From: Bacteroidia bacterium
Lineage (GTDB): Bacteria > Bacteroidota > Bacteroidia > AKYH767-A > OLB10
DNA: 48,612 bases
Reading direction: 5' to 3'
Assembly (NCBI GenBank): GCA_016788165.1
Contig: JAEUTH010000023.1
Coordinates: 1 to 48,612, forward strand
Shown here: positions 26,685 through 36,408 of the stretch, one piece after another
How positions within the stretch are numbered: position 1 is the first letter of the stretch
How the letters are laid out: each line of letters opens with the position of its first letter
Position numbers and translations under genes: made by a program
Notes under the pieces: generated by a model
Database searches by the model: none
What the model was told of the DNA's origin: nothing
The model's input: only the letters and a program-made list of their open reading frames with translations

Positions 26685-26704
26685 AAGCTTGTTATAAAGT
26701 AGCC

Positions 26705-27754
26705 TTATCGGTTACCATATTGCATTTGATAATAGTTTTTGTAGGCGCCCGAAGTTACATTATTAAGCCATGTTTCATTATTTAAATACCAGCTAACGGT
26801 TTGGCGCAACCCTTTTTCGAAATTAAGGCTGGGTTGCCAGCCAAGGGTATGCTGCAATTTGCCCGAATCAATAGCATAGCGCAAGTCGTGCCCAGCACGA
26901 TCTTTTACATAGGTAATAAGTTGAGCGCTTGTGCCGGCAGTGCGATTTAAGGCTTCGTCCATTATTTGGCAAAGCAATTTAATTACATCAATGTTGTGCC
27001 ATTCATTATGGCCACCAATGTTATAGGTTTCGCCAACGGTTCCTTTGTGGAAAATTAAGTCAATAGCTGCTGCATGATCTTCAACATACAACCAATCGCG
27101 CACGTTTTCGCCTTTGCCGTAAATAGGTATTGGTAAGTTGTTTTTAATATTGTTTATGGCTAAGGGAATTAATTTTTCGGGAAAATGGTTGGGGCCATAA
27201 TTATTGCTGCAATTAGAAATTACCGTTGGCAACTGATAGGTGTTTTGATAGGCACGCACCAAATGGTCGCTGGCTGCTTTCGAAGCGGCATAAGGGCTTT
27301 GCGGATTGTATGGTGTTTCTTCGGTGAAAAAACCGGTTTTGCCTAATGAACCATAAACCTCATCGGTACTTACATGGTAAAACAAATGTTTATGTGTTTT
27401 GTTTTGCCAGCATGCATTAGCGGCTTGCAGTAATTGTAATGTACCCTCTACATTGGTTTTAATAAAATCAAGCGGGCTGGTAATACTGCGGTCAACATGG
27501 CTTTCGGCAGCTAAATGTATAACGGCATCAAAAGCATGTGTATTGAATAATGATTGAATAAAGGGTGCATCGGTTATATCGCCTTTTATAAATTGATAAT
27601 TAGGTGATTTATCAATGTCTGTCAGGTTTTGCAAATTACCTGCATAGGTAAGTTTATCGAGATTAAAAATTTGATAGTTACCATAATGTGTTACAAACCT
27701 GCGCACTACATGTGAGCCTATAAATCCTGCACCACCTGTTATTAATATTTTCAT
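26705..27754 (-). CDS. rfbB: dTDP-glucose 4,6-dehydratase
   Basis: 349 residues. Begins with MKILITGGAGFIGSHVVR, followed by AAESHVDRSI and the active-site region HVSTDEVYGSLG, then YAASKAASDHLVRAY and NNYGPNHFPEKLIP, all diagnostic for RmlB/RfbB. Converts dTDP-glucose to dTDP-4-keto-6-deoxyglucose, precursor of rhamnose and other deoxysugars. RfbA, RfbC and RfbD are not in the window. 26 bp after galE. Confidence 0.95.
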   Translation of the reverse strand: MKILITGGAGFIGSHVVRRFVTHYGNYQIFNLDKLTYAGNLQNLTDIDKSPNYQFIKGDITDAPFIQSLFNTHAFDAVIHLAAESHVDRSITSPLDFIKTNVEGTLQLLQAANACWQNKTHKHLFYHVSTDEVYGSLGKTGFFTEETPYNPQSPYAASKAASDHLVRAYQNTYQLPTVISNCSNNYGPNHFPEKLIPLAINNIKNNLPIPIYGKGENVRDWLYVEDHAAAIDLIFHKGTVGETYNIGGHNEWHNIDVIKLLCQIMDEALNRTAGTSAQLITYVKDRAGHDLRYAIDSGKLQHTLGWQPSLNFEKGLRQTVSWYLNNETWLNNVTSGAYKNYYQMQYGNR

Positions 27755-27780
27755 TATCCAAATGTTGTTGTTAATGCTAA

Positions 27781-28800
27781 TTAATTACTGTTTTGTTTAA
27801 GTGCCAGCTCCCAGCGCCAGGCATCGGTTACCATATCTTCAAGTGTGCGCGTGGCTTTCCAGCCCAACTCATCATTGGCATAATTAGTATTTGCCCATAC
27901 TTGCACTACATCGCCCGGCCTGCGATGGGTGAGTATATAATTTAGTTTTTGACCTGTATATTTTTCGAATGCATGTATCATTTCTAAAACTGATATGCCA
28001 TTACCTGTACCCAGGTTAAACACTTCGTAAGCCGCTTTGCTTTTACCCTGAAGCATCCTTTCAATAGCAACTACATGTGCCTGTGCCAAATCAACAACAT
28101 GTATGTAATCGCGCACATTGCTGCCATCAACGGTTTCGTAATCGGTGCCAAAAACCTGCAACTGATTAAGTTTACCAATAGCCGTTTGTGTTATTACCGG
28201 CATCAGGTTATTGGGGCGGCCCATTGGATACTCGCCAATTAATGCCGATGCATGTGCACCAACCGGATTAAAATAACGTAGGCTTATGGCTTTAATTTGG
28301 GTGGCTGCTGTGGTATCGCGCAAAATTTCTTCGGCTATTTTTTTGGTGTTTCCATAAGGCGATTCGGGTTGCTTTACACGTGCCTGCTCATCAATGGGCA
28401 AGTAATCAGGCTCGCCATAAACGGTGCATGACGATGAAAACACCACATTATTTACCTGGTGCTTTTGGCATAACTCTAAAATGTTTAGAAGCGATAATAA
28501 ATTGTTTTTATAGTACGCTAATGGCTTTTGAACCGATTCGCCTACTGCTTTTAAAGCTGCAAAGTGTATTACGGCATCTAATTTATGTTGCATAAAAAAA
28601 GCATCCAGAGCCGTAAAATCACAACAATCAATTGTGCTAAATATTACGGCTTTGCCGGTTATTTTATTGATGGACTGAACCACCTCGGCCCGCGAGTTGT
28701 TTAAATTATCTACAATAAAAACATCATGTCCATTTTCTATTAAGGCTACAGCAGTATGCGAGCCAATAAAACCGGTACCACCGGTAACTAAAATACGCAT
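27781..28800 (-). CDS. galE: UDP-glucose 4-epimerase
   Basis: 339 residues. MRILVTGGTGFIGSHTAVAL, the DNLNNS loop, FSSSCTVYGEP, SPYGNTKK and RYFNPVGAH are the GalE signatures. Interconverts UDP-galactose and UDP-glucose. It completes the Leloir pathway begun by galK and galT 10 kb away but sits in the polysaccharide cluster, so its main task may be to provide UDP-galactose for surface glycans. Confidence 0.96.
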   Translation of the reverse strand: MRILVTGGTGFIGSHTAVALIENGHDVFIVDNLNNSRAEVVQSINKITGKAVIFSTIDCCDFTALDAFFMQHKLDAVIHFAALKAVGESVQKPLAYYKNNLLSLLNILELCQKHQVNNVVFSSSCTVYGEPDYLPIDEQARVKQPESPYGNTKKIAEEILRDTTAATQIKAISLRYFNPVGAHASALIGEYPMGRPNNLMPVITQTAIGKLNQLQVFGTDYETVDGSNVRDYIHVVDLAQAHVVAIERMLQGKSKAAYEVFNLGTGNGISVLEMIHAFEKYTGQKLNYILTHRRPGDVVQVWANTNYANDELGWKATRTLEDMVTDAWRWELALKQNSN

Positions 28801-28883
28801 TTGATAAAATATAAAAATTAAAACGGCAACGAATGTAAAAACACCTTTTTATAAGCCGATGTTACCGTTTGGTAAAGAGCAAA

Positions 28884-28915
28884 AAAAATCGCCTTTGTTT
28901 CCAAAAGCGATTTTT
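28884..28915 (-). terminator. Rho-independent terminator
   Basis: AAAAATCGC (28884-28892) pairs perfectly with GCGATTTTT (28907-28915) around a 14-nt loop. An A-run precedes and a T-run ends the stem, so it can work in both directions. It ends the transcript of the gene at 29075-30535. Confidence 0.75.
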
Positions 28916-29074
28916 AGCGATTGCTGATTTCATGCCTTTTATCAGCGATAACAGTACTACCCCTAATACTGCATAGCAATGTTAAACAGGTTTATGCTGC
29001 ATGTGGCTATCCGTTTTAAAAGATTATTACGCATTCAGACCACTTAAAAGATGTGCAGTTGAAGGTAGGACCGG

Positions 29075-30535
29075 CTATTTTACTTTTGATTTTAGCCAGG
29101 CCACATAGCCTAAAATTTCGTCATCGGCTTGTTGTGCTAAACTATAGGTATCAATAAAAGCCAGCATTTGGGCTTGGTTTTTTGCAGTAAGTTGCTGCCA
29201 GGGTTGTTTGGCTAATACTACTATAAGTTTTAAAAACGTTGCTTCTTTTATATTTTCTTTTTGCTTTAATAAATCGCCAAAATCTTTACGCATCTGGGCA
29301 AGCTTATAATCAAACACATCAAAATCCTGTAGCTCAAACCTGATTATTAAATCGGCTAAAGCAATTTTAAACTTCAGCGCATTGTCTGTGTTTTTGTAGC
29401 TCTGCAAAACATACAATTTATTTAGTGCTCTGATAGCTTCATGGTATTGGCGCATATCAAAATGTTGTACAGCCAGATTGAGGTACACAAATATTTCATA
29501 GTACTGATTGCTTTTAATTTGCTTATGGCTTTTTAACTGATTTAATATTTCGATAGCCTTGGGTTTATCAATTACCGAGTAGTTTATAACCAATGAATTG
29601 TAGTAGAAAAAAAAGTACTTATCATAATGCAAATGGTTGTATTGCTCCATTGCCTGTTTTAACTGTTCGGTGTATTGGAGGCTTTGGTTTATTTTATTGT
29701 TTTTAAACAATGAGTTAACAATGTAGGTAAGCATTTGCAAATGCGTATCGTGGTTGGCTTTGGTAAACAATCCCTCGGCACTAAAATCATTATACAGTTT
29801 TAGTAAATACTCTTCAAGTGCCAGGTATGCCCTGCGTTGTAACAAAAGCTGGCTTACGGCCTGGTATATTTTAAGCCTCAAAACCGGACTTTTTTTAAGT
29901 GCTGCATCGTTACTAAAATCGTCAATAGTTTTTTGCAATACCTGCATAATACTTACATCGCCCTGCTTAAAATTTTGTGTTGTTTTAAGCCTGTAAGCCA
30001 CTGCAGCCAGTATATCGTCAATTTGTTTGAGGCTGTTTATGTTTTGCAAATTGGCTGTACGCTTGTGTATATACGTTTCGGGGTTTACCTGAAACAATTC
30101 ATGCGATAGTTTAATGTATTCGGCATAAATAATATCGAGCAATTGAAAATTTTCGTTTTTAAGCGCTAACGTTTCTGCCTTTTTTAAAAAATAGTGGGCT
30201 ACCTTAAATTTGTTTTGCGTGCTGAAGTATTTCTCAAGTGCTAACAAGTGCAAAGCGTAACCTTGTTCGTCATCGCTGAAATGGTGTAAGGCCAGGCTTT
30301 CGGACACGTCATTTAACAAGCGGTTTTTTAAACGGTAATATGCATTTTTGGTTTGATGATTATAATGTTTTTTTAAAAAGACTTCCTCATCAAAAGCATC
30401 TCCTTTCTTTCGCATCTCATCAAACAATTTTACATCTTTACGTACACCGCCTACTTGGGTACGTTGCGCCAAAAGCTTGTAAAACCTTATTTCTTCTTTG
30501 TTTAAACTTTGTATTATCTGATTTAAAATATCCAT
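29075..30535 (-). CDS. Helical-repeat protein of unknown function
   Basis: 486 residues, no signal peptide, almost entirely helical with tyrosine- and leucine-rich pairs of helices reminiscent of TPR or other alpha-alpha repeats (for example LLALEKYFSTQNKFKVAHYF, AVQHFDMRQYHEAIRALNKL). The N-terminal 85 residues (NKEEIRFYKLLAQRT, then YYRLKNRLLNDVSESL) are well ordered and could be a separate domain. I recognise no named family. It is monocistronic, flanked by a terminator downstream and a divergent T9SS gene upstream. Cytoplasmic scaffold is a guess. Confidence 0.75.
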   Translation of the reverse strand: MDILNQIIQSLNKEEIRFYKLLAQRTQVGGVRKDVKLFDEMRKKGDAFDEEVFLKKHYNHQTKNAYYRLKNRLLNDVSESLALHHFSDDEQGYALHLLALEKYFSTQNKFKVAHYFLKKAETLALKNENFQLLDIIYAEYIKLSHELFQVNPETYIHKRTANLQNINSLKQIDDILAAVAYRLKTTQNFKQGDVSIMQVLQKTIDDFSNDAALKKSPVLRLKIYQAVSQLLLQRRAYLALEEYLLKLYNDFSAEGLFTKANHDTHLQMLTYIVNSLFKNNKINQSLQYTEQLKQAMEQYNHLHYDKYFFFYYNSLVINYSVIDKPKAIEILNQLKSHKQIKSNQYYEIFVYLNLAVQHFDMRQYHEAIRALNKLYVLQSYKNTDNALKFKIALADLIIRFELQDFDVFDYKLAQMRKDFGDLLKQKENIKEATFLKLIVVLAKQPWQQLTAKNQAQMLAFIDTYSLAQQADDEILGYVAWLKSKVK

Positions 30536-30731
30536 AAAACCTATGCAAAATGTATAACAATAAAATGCAACCTATTTGCTTATACGGTTAAAGTTATTTA
30601 TGCCGTAACCCTTTTGCTAAAATACATTAATACTCCAATGCTTAATTTGACTGTGTAAGATAAATTACAAATAAAGTACAGTAATTATCAGTTTAAAACT
30701 ACTTTAGTAAAAATTTTTAGTACGGTTATTT

Positions 30732-31421
30732 ATGGCTAAGCGCATTTTGATTTTTCTAGCAGCAAGTTTACTGGCTCTTCAACTGCCTGCACAAACCGTT
30801 ACTACACTTAAAGTAACGCAGTTTTTTGTGGGTGGCACAGCCGGTTTCCCCGATACAATTTATGCCGGCCAGGCTTATACAACTTCGTGGGTTATAACCA
30901 ATACCGGTAATGCCCCTTTTATAAATGCACCTGCCAATCCTTTAAAAATTCTTATGCAGGCCGACAGTTCGTTTATCCCTTATGAACTTGCAGCAACTAA
31001 TAGCTTGTTTACACTGCAACCGGGCGATACAGTTTTACTTACAAATGTTGATTCGTTTCCGCCAGGTGTTTTTAAATTAGGTAACAATGTGGTGGTAGTT
31101 TGGCCATCTAAAAACCAACCCATTGATTTTATTGCCGACAGTACTTACTTTTATACGTATTACGTTGGCCTTAGCGGTATTGATGTAACCGATGGTGCAG
31201 GTGTATTGGTATATCCCAATCCGTTTTCGGAAATGCTCTTTATGCAACCATTAACCGATGGTGATGTAAGTTTTCAGCTAATAAATTTAACCGGTCAGGT
31301 AGTGCTTGCCGGCAACCATTTGCAACAAATAAATACAAGCTTTTTACGTAGTGGTTTGTATTATTTACATATACGTCAAAAACAAAAGGCAACACGTACC
31401 TATAAACTTTTAAAGTACTAA
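30732..31421 (+). CDS. Small secreted protein with T9SS sorting domain
   Basis: 229 residues. Signal peptide MAKRILIFLAASLLALQLPAQ. Residues about 25-150 form a beta-sandwich-like domain with SWVITNTGNAPF, similar to CARDB-like or Ig-like folds. The C-terminal 70 residues (VYPNPFSEMLFM, INLTGQVV, LRSGLYYLHI, then basic residues) are a T9SS domain. Function unknown. Monocistronic. Confidence 0.85.
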   Translation: MAKRILIFLAASLLALQLPAQTVTTLKVTQFFVGGTAGFPDTIYAGQAYTTSWVITNTGNAPFINAPANPLKILMQADSSFIPYELAATNSLFTLQPGDTVLLTNVDSFPPGVFKLGNNVVVVWPSKNQPIDFIADSTYFYTYYVGLSGIDVTDGAGVLVYPNPFSEMLFMQPLTDGDVSFQLINLTGQVVLAGNHLQQINTSFLRSGLYYLHIRQKQKATRTYKLLKY

Positions 31422-31630
31422 CTACAACGTTTAAGTTTGTAACCGATCGTTTGAAATTAGTTTCGGCTCCGTATTTTTAGTTTCGTTTTTTCGAATCGTA
31501 CATTTTTCATTGCGCAGCAGTTCCCTAATGGTTGGCAATACGTAGTACCTTATATTCGGCAAACCGGCTGCAGTTTTTATTGGCACATTGGTAAATTAAA
31601 TTTACTGAAAATACTCGCCTCATTTTCGCT

Positions 31631-31638
31631 TACCTTTG
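31631..31638 (+). promoter_or_regulatory. Putative -7 element of ispG
   Basis: TACCTTTG matches TAnnTTTG and is 19 nt upstream of the ATG, giving a leader of about 13 nt. No good -33 TTTG is visible. Confidence 0.45.
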
Positions 31639-31657
31639 TTTCGAATTTATTAAAAAG

Positions 31658-33622
31658 ATGGAATCAAATTTATATTGTAACAGTCTTACGCAATATTCGA
31701 GATTAAAAACAAGGGTGGTAAACGTTGGCGAGGTTCCACTGGGTGGCAATAACCCAATAAGGGTACAATCTATGACCACTACCGACACCATGCATACCGA
31801 AGCAACCGTGGCACAAAGTATCCGGATGATAGAAGCCGGTTGCGAATATGTGCGTATAACCGCACCCAGCATTAACGAAGCAAAAAACCTGGAAAACATT
31901 AAAAAGGAATTGCGCTTGCGTGGCTTTAAAACCCCATTAGTAGCCGATATTCATTTTACCCCCAATGCAGCCGAGTATGCAGCACGTATTGTAGAAAAAG
32001 TAAGAGTAAACCCGGGCAACTATGCCGACAAAAAAAAATTTGAAACCCACGATTATACCGATGCTTCGTATAACGATGAATTAGATAGAATTCGCAATCG
32101 TTTTATACCCTTAATTAAAATTTGTAAAGAATATGGTACAGCCATTCGCATTGGCACCAATCACGGCTCGCTAAGCGATCGGATTATGAGCCGTTATGGC
32201 GATACGGCATTAGGCATGGTTGAATCGGCTTTAGAGTTTTTACGCATTTGCCGTGACGAAAATTTTCATCAGATTGTACTTTCTATGAAAAGCAGTAACA
32301 CGCAAGTGATGGTGCAGGCATACAGATTACTGATACAAAAAATGCATCAGACAGGCATGGATTATCCATTGCATTTAGGTGTTACCGAAGCAGGCGAAGG
32401 CGAAGACGGCCGCATTAAATCGGCTGTGGGTATTGGCACTTTATTAGAAGATGGTATTGGCGATACCATTCGTGTTTCGTTAACCGAAGATCCCGAATTT
32501 GAAATACCTGTTGCCAAAGCATTGGTGGCACGTTACACACAAAGAGCACAACACCAACCCATACCGGCATTACCAGTTAACTACAGCCATTTCTATACAC
32601 CGTTCGAACATCAACGCAAAACGTCAAATACCTGTATAAACATAGGCAGCCAACAGGTACCGCGTGTAATTGGTGTATTAAACCAAACGGCTTTAAATGG
32701 CAAACCCATTCAACAAAAAACACTGTTCCCTTTTGGTTACAGTTATAGTGTTGCATTAGACAAATGGCATTTAGCCGACCAGGCCTGCGATTATATTTAT
32801 ACAGGTAGCCTCCCCATTAACTTCGAAATACCGGGCACCTTAGGTATTATTTACAATTACGACCTTTGGCTAAAACAAAATAAACAGCGTTGTTACCCAT
32901 TGCTTAACATACAGCACTATGAAAGTGCAACGGTTTTGCATCAGCAATTAAATTTTGTAACTGTTACCATACATACATTGGAAGGCATTTTAAAAAACAA
33001 CCCCAGGCCCGGGCTGGTATTAATTTTCGAAACCGAAAATTTACATGGCATGGCCGAAATGCGTGAAATGGTTTTGCACTGTATGGCAAATACAGCCTGG
33101 CAACACATACCAATTATTTTTAAACGTAGTTACCAAAATTTACACACCTCCACTTTACAATTACATGCAGCAACCGATTTAGGCGCATTGCTTATTGATG
33201 GTTTTGGTGATGGTATTTGTATTGATGCCAACAACACCACTGCCGGTCCTAATACCATTAATGCATTGGCGTTTGGCATTTTACAGGCTTCGCGTTTGCG
33301 CATAAGCAAAACCGAATATATAAGCTGCCCAAGTTGTGGCCGTACACTTTTCGATTTGCAAGAAACCACAGCACGCATACGTAGCCGTACCGAACATTTA
33401 AAGGGTGTAAAAATTGGTATCATGGGTTGCATCGTAAACGGCCCGGGCGAAATGGCCGATGCCGACTATGGCTACGTTGGTGTAGGTGTAGGAAAAATTA
33501 CACTTTACAAAGGTAAAGAAGTGGTTAAAAGAAATATTGATACACACCTGGCCGTTGACGAATTAATTAACCTGATAAAGCAACATGGCGATTGGGTTGA
33601 GAAAGAAACCCTGGAGGTTTAA
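31658..33622 (+). CDS. ispG: 4-hydroxy-3-methylbut-2-enyl-diphosphate synthase, long form
   Basis: 654 residues, much longer than the about 370-residue E. coli enzyme but normal for Bacteroidota, Chlamydiae and plants, which carry an extra central domain. Residues 1-300 form the TIM barrel (VGEVPLGGNNPIRVQSMTTT, then RVNPGNYAD and ESALEFLRIC). Residues about 310-545 are the insertion. The C-terminal domain binds the [4Fe-4S] cluster: CPSC (C557, C560), MGC (C591) and the following NGPGE glutamate (E598). Makes HMBPP in the non-mevalonate isoprenoid pathway with reduced ferredoxin or flavodoxin. Monocistronic. Confidence 0.96.
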   Translation: MESNLYCNSLTQYSRLKTRVVNVGEVPLGGNNPIRVQSMTTTDTMHTEATVAQSIRMIEAGCEYVRITAPSINEAKNLENIKKELRLRGFKTPLVADIHFTPNAAEYAARIVEKVRVNPGNYADKKKFETHDYTDASYNDELDRIRNRFIPLIKICKEYGTAIRIGTNHGSLSDRIMSRYGDTALGMVESALEFLRICRDENFHQIVLSMKSSNTQVMVQAYRLLIQKMHQTGMDYPLHLGVTEAGEGEDGRIKSAVGIGTLLEDGIGDTIRVSLTEDPEFEIPVAKALVARYTQRAQHQPIPALPVNYSHFYTPFEHQRKTSNTCINIGSQQVPRVIGVLNQTALNGKPIQQKTLFPFGYSYSVALDKWHLADQACDYIYTGSLPINFEIPGTLGIIYNYDLWLKQNKQRCYPLLNIQHYESATVLHQQLNFVTVTIHTLEGILKNNPRPGLVLIFETENLHGMAEMREMVLHCMANTAWQHIPIIFKRSYQNLHTSTLQLHAATDLGALLIDGFGDGICIDANNTTAGPNTINALAFGILQASRLRISKTEYISCPSCGRTLFDLQETTARIRSRTEHLKGVKIGIMGCIVNGPGEMADADYGYVGVGVGKITLYKGKEVVKRNIDTHLAVDELINLIKQHGDWVEKETLEV

Positions 33623-33648
33623 CCTTTTAGCTTAAGCCGGCTTAAACC
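33616..33648. repeat. Nested inverted repeat after ispG
   Basis: GGTTTAA (33616-33622, containing the ispG stop) pairs with TTAAACC (33642-33648), and inside lies a perfect 14-bp palindrome TTAAGCCGGCTTAA (33632-33645), which overlaps the outer arm. It could form alternative hairpins, but no T-run follows, so it is a poor intrinsic terminator. Confidence 0.4.
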
Positions 33649-33750
33649 CAAAAAGCCTAATGCCCAAAACTGTTTGGTTTTATACATTGAATCTGATATT
33701 AATCAGGATATTTCATGTTATCAAAACCTTTTCAATACGCGCAAGCATTA

Positions 33751-33758
33751 TATCTTTG
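33751..33758 (+). promoter_or_regulatory. Putative -7 element of the paa operon
   Basis: TATCTTTG matches TAnnTTTG. It lies 20 nt before the paaA ATG at 33779 and upstream of it, which supports that start over the earlier in-frame TTG/ATG-like codons. TTTT at 33729-33732 is a poor -33 box. Confidence 0.5.
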
Positions 33759-33778
33759 CGCTAAAATACAACTACATT

Positions 33779-34723
33779 ATGGAAGCTACAGTTACAGCAG
33801 ATATGCTTGAAAGAGAAAAAGCCTTTAATGACAGAATTGCACGAGGCGAAGTAATTGAACCCAAAGACTGGATGCCGGAGCGATACCGTAAACAACTGAT
33901 ACGAATGATGAGCCAGCATGCACACAGCGAAATTGTAGGCATGTTGCCCGAAGGTAATTGGATAACACGCGCACCAAGCTTGTCGCGCAAGGCATCTTTA
34001 TTAGCTAAAGTGCAGGACGAAGCCGGCCATGGCCTTTACATTTACAGTGCAACCGAAACCTTAGGCGTTGACAGATTAGAGTTAACGCAACAGTTTTTAG
34101 ACGGCAATGCCAAATACTCTTCCATTTTTAATTACCCAACTTTAAGCTGGGCCGATATTGGTGCCATTGGTTGGTTGGTTGATGGTGCTGCAATAGTTAA
34201 TCAAACTGCTTTAGCCAAGTGTTCCTATGGCCCATACTCGCGTGCTATGTTGCGCATTTGCAAGGAAGAAAACTTTCATCATAAACAAGGTTATCAAATA
34301 CTTAGCATTATGATGCAAGGTACTGCCGAACAAAAAGAAATGGCGCAAGATGCTGTTAACCGTTTTTGGTGGCCTTCATTAATGATGTTTGGCCCTAGCG
34401 ATGCCAACTCGCCCAATAGCGAAGAACTGATGCGCTGGAAAGTAAAACTGCACAGCAATGACGACTTGCGTCAACGTTTTATTGACCGCACCGTGCCACA
34501 AGGCGAAGCCATTGGTTTAACCTTTCCGGATGATAAATTAAAATACAGTGAAACCACCAGAAGTTATGAATGGGGCCAAATTAACTGGGACGAATTTAAA
34601 GCCGTAGTTAGCGGCAATGGCCCATGCAATAAACAACGTATGCAGGCACGTAAAACTGCCGAAGAAAATGGACAATGGGTGCGTGCAGCTGCCGAAGCTT
34701 ATGCTGCAAAACATTACAATTAA
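33779..34723 (+). CDS. paaA: Phenylacetyl-CoA epoxidase catalytic subunit PaaA
   Basis: 314 residues from the ATG at 33779; the frame is open further upstream but a promoter-like -7 box lies there. PaaA is the diiron subunit that epoxidises the aromatic ring of phenylacetyl-CoA. Visible features are [17 protein letters not shown], with the EAGH ligand motif near residue 82, YSATETLG, and the second ligand helix [12 protein letters not shown]. The C-terminal [13 protein letters not shown] is typical. First gene of paaABCD-paaG. Confidence 0.94.
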   Translation: MEATVTADMLEREKAFNDRIARGEVIEPKDWMPERYRKQLIRMMSQHAHSEIVGMLPEGNWITRAPSLSRKASLLAKVQDEAGHGLYIYSATETLGVDRLELTQQFLDGNAKYSSIFNYPTLSWADIGAIGWLVDGAAIVNQTALAKCSYGPYSRAMLRICKEENFHHKQGYQILSIMMQGTAEQKEMAQDAVNRFWWPSLMMFGPSDANSPNSEELMRWKVKLHSNDDLRQRFIDRTVPQGEAIGLTFPDDKLKYSETTRSYEWGQINWDEFKAVVSGNGPCNKQRMQARKTAEENGQWVRAAAEAYAAKHYN

Positions 34724-34782
34724 AACCCCTGTTTTAGTTTCATTTTTAAAAATTGTCTTATCAAATAATTACCCTAATAATT

Positions 34783-35079
34783 ATGAGTACCGATACCAAA
34801 CTGATAACCTGGGAAGTGTTTACCCAAAAAAAACAAGGTGCTGCACATGAGCATGCCGGCAGTGTAAAAGCAACCGACCCTAAAATGGCATTACTAAATG
34901 CACGCGATGTATATGGCCGCAGAAACGAAGCCATAAACATGTGGGTGGTACCGGCCTTTGCTATAACAGCCTCAACACCCGAAGATGTTGGTCCTTTTTT
35001 CGATCCGGCAAACGACAAGTTGTATCGCAATCCCAATTTTTATAAATTATCCAATACCTACAAACCTGTAGCCGATTAA
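34783..35079 (+). CDS. paaB: Phenylacetyl-CoA epoxidase subunit PaaB
   Basis: 98 residues from the ATG at 34783 (a TTG at 34753 would add ten unusual residues). The core WEVFTQKKQGAAHEHAGSV and ALLNARDVYGRR is the PaaB pattern. A structural subunit of the multicomponent epoxidase that bridges the PaaA-PaaC units. Follows paaA by 59 bp and precedes paaC by 13 bp. Confidence 0.93.
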   Translation: MSTDTKLITWEVFTQKKQGAAHEHAGSVKATDPKMALLNARDVYGRRNEAINMWVVPAFAITASTPEDVGPFFDPANDKLYRNPNFYKLSNTYKPVAD

Positions 35080-35092
35080 TGCCTTATTACCT

Positions 35093-35854
35093 ATGACAAA
35101 AAATCAAGCCCTATACGAATATGCATTACGCCTGGGCGATACCAGTTTAGTATTAGGCCACCGTTTAAGCGAGTGGTGCGGCCATGCCCCATTACTCGAA
35201 GAAGACATTGCATTATCGAACATGGCCCTAGACCTCATTGGTCAAAGCCGGCTAATGTTAGCTTATGCAGGTACCTTAGAAGGCAAAGGAAATGATGAGG
35301 ATGCATTAGCATACCACCGTGATGCACGTCAATACAGAAACCTGCTATTGGCCGAGCAACCCAATGGCGATTTTGGTTATACCATTGCACGCCATTTTTT
35401 ATTGAGTGCTTATCTGGTAACACTATATCAAAAACTAACCAAAAGCAGCGATGAAACCTTAAATGGTTTTGCACAAAAATCGCTTAAAGAAATGATTTAC
35501 CATTTGCGCCATGCATCCGATTGGATGTTACGCTTAGGCGATGGAACTCCAGAAAGCAAACAACGTGTACAGGAGTCGTTAGATGCATGCTGGCTTTTTA
35601 CCGATGATTTTTTTGATGCCGATGCCGTAGATGCAATTTTGCAAGATGGTACTGCGCCTGATTTAGCTGATATAAAAACAACGTGGTTAGTTACAGTTAC
35701 TTCGGTTATAACTTTAGCCGGATTGCAAATACCTGCAACCACCAATGGTTTTATGCGCAGCGGCAGCCGTAAAGGCAATCATACCGAATATCTGGGTCAT
35801 TTACTGGCCGATATGCAGTTTATTCCGCGTGCATATCCGGGTACAAAGTGGTAA
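35093..35854 (+). CDS. paaC: Phenylacetyl-CoA epoxidase structural subunit PaaC
   Basis: 253 residues. Ferritin-like helical protein without a full set of diiron ligands, which partners PaaA. Motifs: ALYEYALRLGDTSLVLGHRLSEW at the N-terminus (split here by position 5-27), ALDLIGQSRLML, and the C-terminal GKGNHTEYLGHLLADMQ-like sequence seen as KGNHTEYLGHLLADMQ. The frame and length match the family. Stop overlaps a possible GTG start of paaD. Confidence 0.93.
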   Translation: MTKNQALYEYALRLGDTSLVLGHRLSEWCGHAPLLEEDIALSNMALDLIGQSRLMLAYAGTLEGKGNDEDALAYHRDARQYRNLLLAEQPNGDFGYTIARHFLLSAYLVTLYQKLTKSSDETLNGFAQKSLKEMIYHLRHASDWMLRLGDGTPESKQRVQESLDACWLFTDDFFDADAVDAILQDGTAPDLADIKTTWLVTVTSVITLAGLQIPATTNGFMRSGSRKGNHTEYLGHLLADMQFIPRAYPGTKW

Positions 35855-36366
35855 ACTGTATGCCAGTACCTGCACAACATACCGAACAAAGTATATTGCA
35901 GTTGTTAGATGCCGTATTCGACCCCGAAGTACCGGTACTAACCATTGCCGAGTTAGGCGTACTACGCAAAGTAACTTTGCTCGATAATGTTTTTAATATT
36001 GTAATAACACCTACTTACAGTGGTTGCCCGGCTATGCAAACCATAGCGGCAGATATTACTGCGGTAATGGAAACCAATGGCGTTTTCAACTTTAAAATTA
36101 CCACCATTATTGCCCCACCGTGGACTACCGATTGGATGAGCGATACGGCCAAACAAAAATTAAAAGCTTATGGCATTGCGCCTCCGACAAATACAACAGC
36201 CAATCATTTAGCAAGTATTTTAAATCGTAAAAAATCACCTACTACTTGCCCTTTTTGTAATGCCACCGATACCAAACTAACCAGTGCTTTTGGCAGTACA
36301 GCTTGTAAAGCCCTACACTATTGCAACCACTGCCAACAACCATTCGAAGAATTTAAGTGCCATTAA
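35848..36366 (+). CDS. paaD: Phenylacetyl-CoA epoxidase accessory protein PaaD
   Basis: 172 residues if the GTG at 35848 (inside the paaC stop region) is used, 168 from the ATG at 35860, five bases after that stop. The N-terminal half is a MIP18/DUF59-type domain with VFDPEVPVLTIAELGVLR and TPTYSGCPAMQ, and the C-terminal half is a zinc-ribbon-like domain with CPFC and CNHC pairs. PaaD is needed for maturation of the complex, probably in Fe-S or metal insertion. Also called PaaJ in some genomes. Confidence 0.9.
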   Translation: MVNCMPVPAQHTEQSILQLLDAVFDPEVPVLTIAELGVLRKVTLLDNVFNIVITPTYSGCPAMQTIAADITAVMETNGVFNFKITTIIAPPWTTDWMSDTAKQKLKAYGIAPPTNTTANHLASILNRKKSPTTCPFCNATDTKLTSAFGSTACKALHYCNHCQQPFEEFKCH

Positions 36367-36408
36367 AATTTTAAATTGTGGCCTCCATTAAACACCCTAT
36401 TTATTTTT

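Noticed and set aside
33674..33778. N-terminal extension of paaA by 35 codons
   Set aside because: It covers a promoter-like TATCTTTG and lacks similarity to PaaA proteins, which begin near the chosen ATG.
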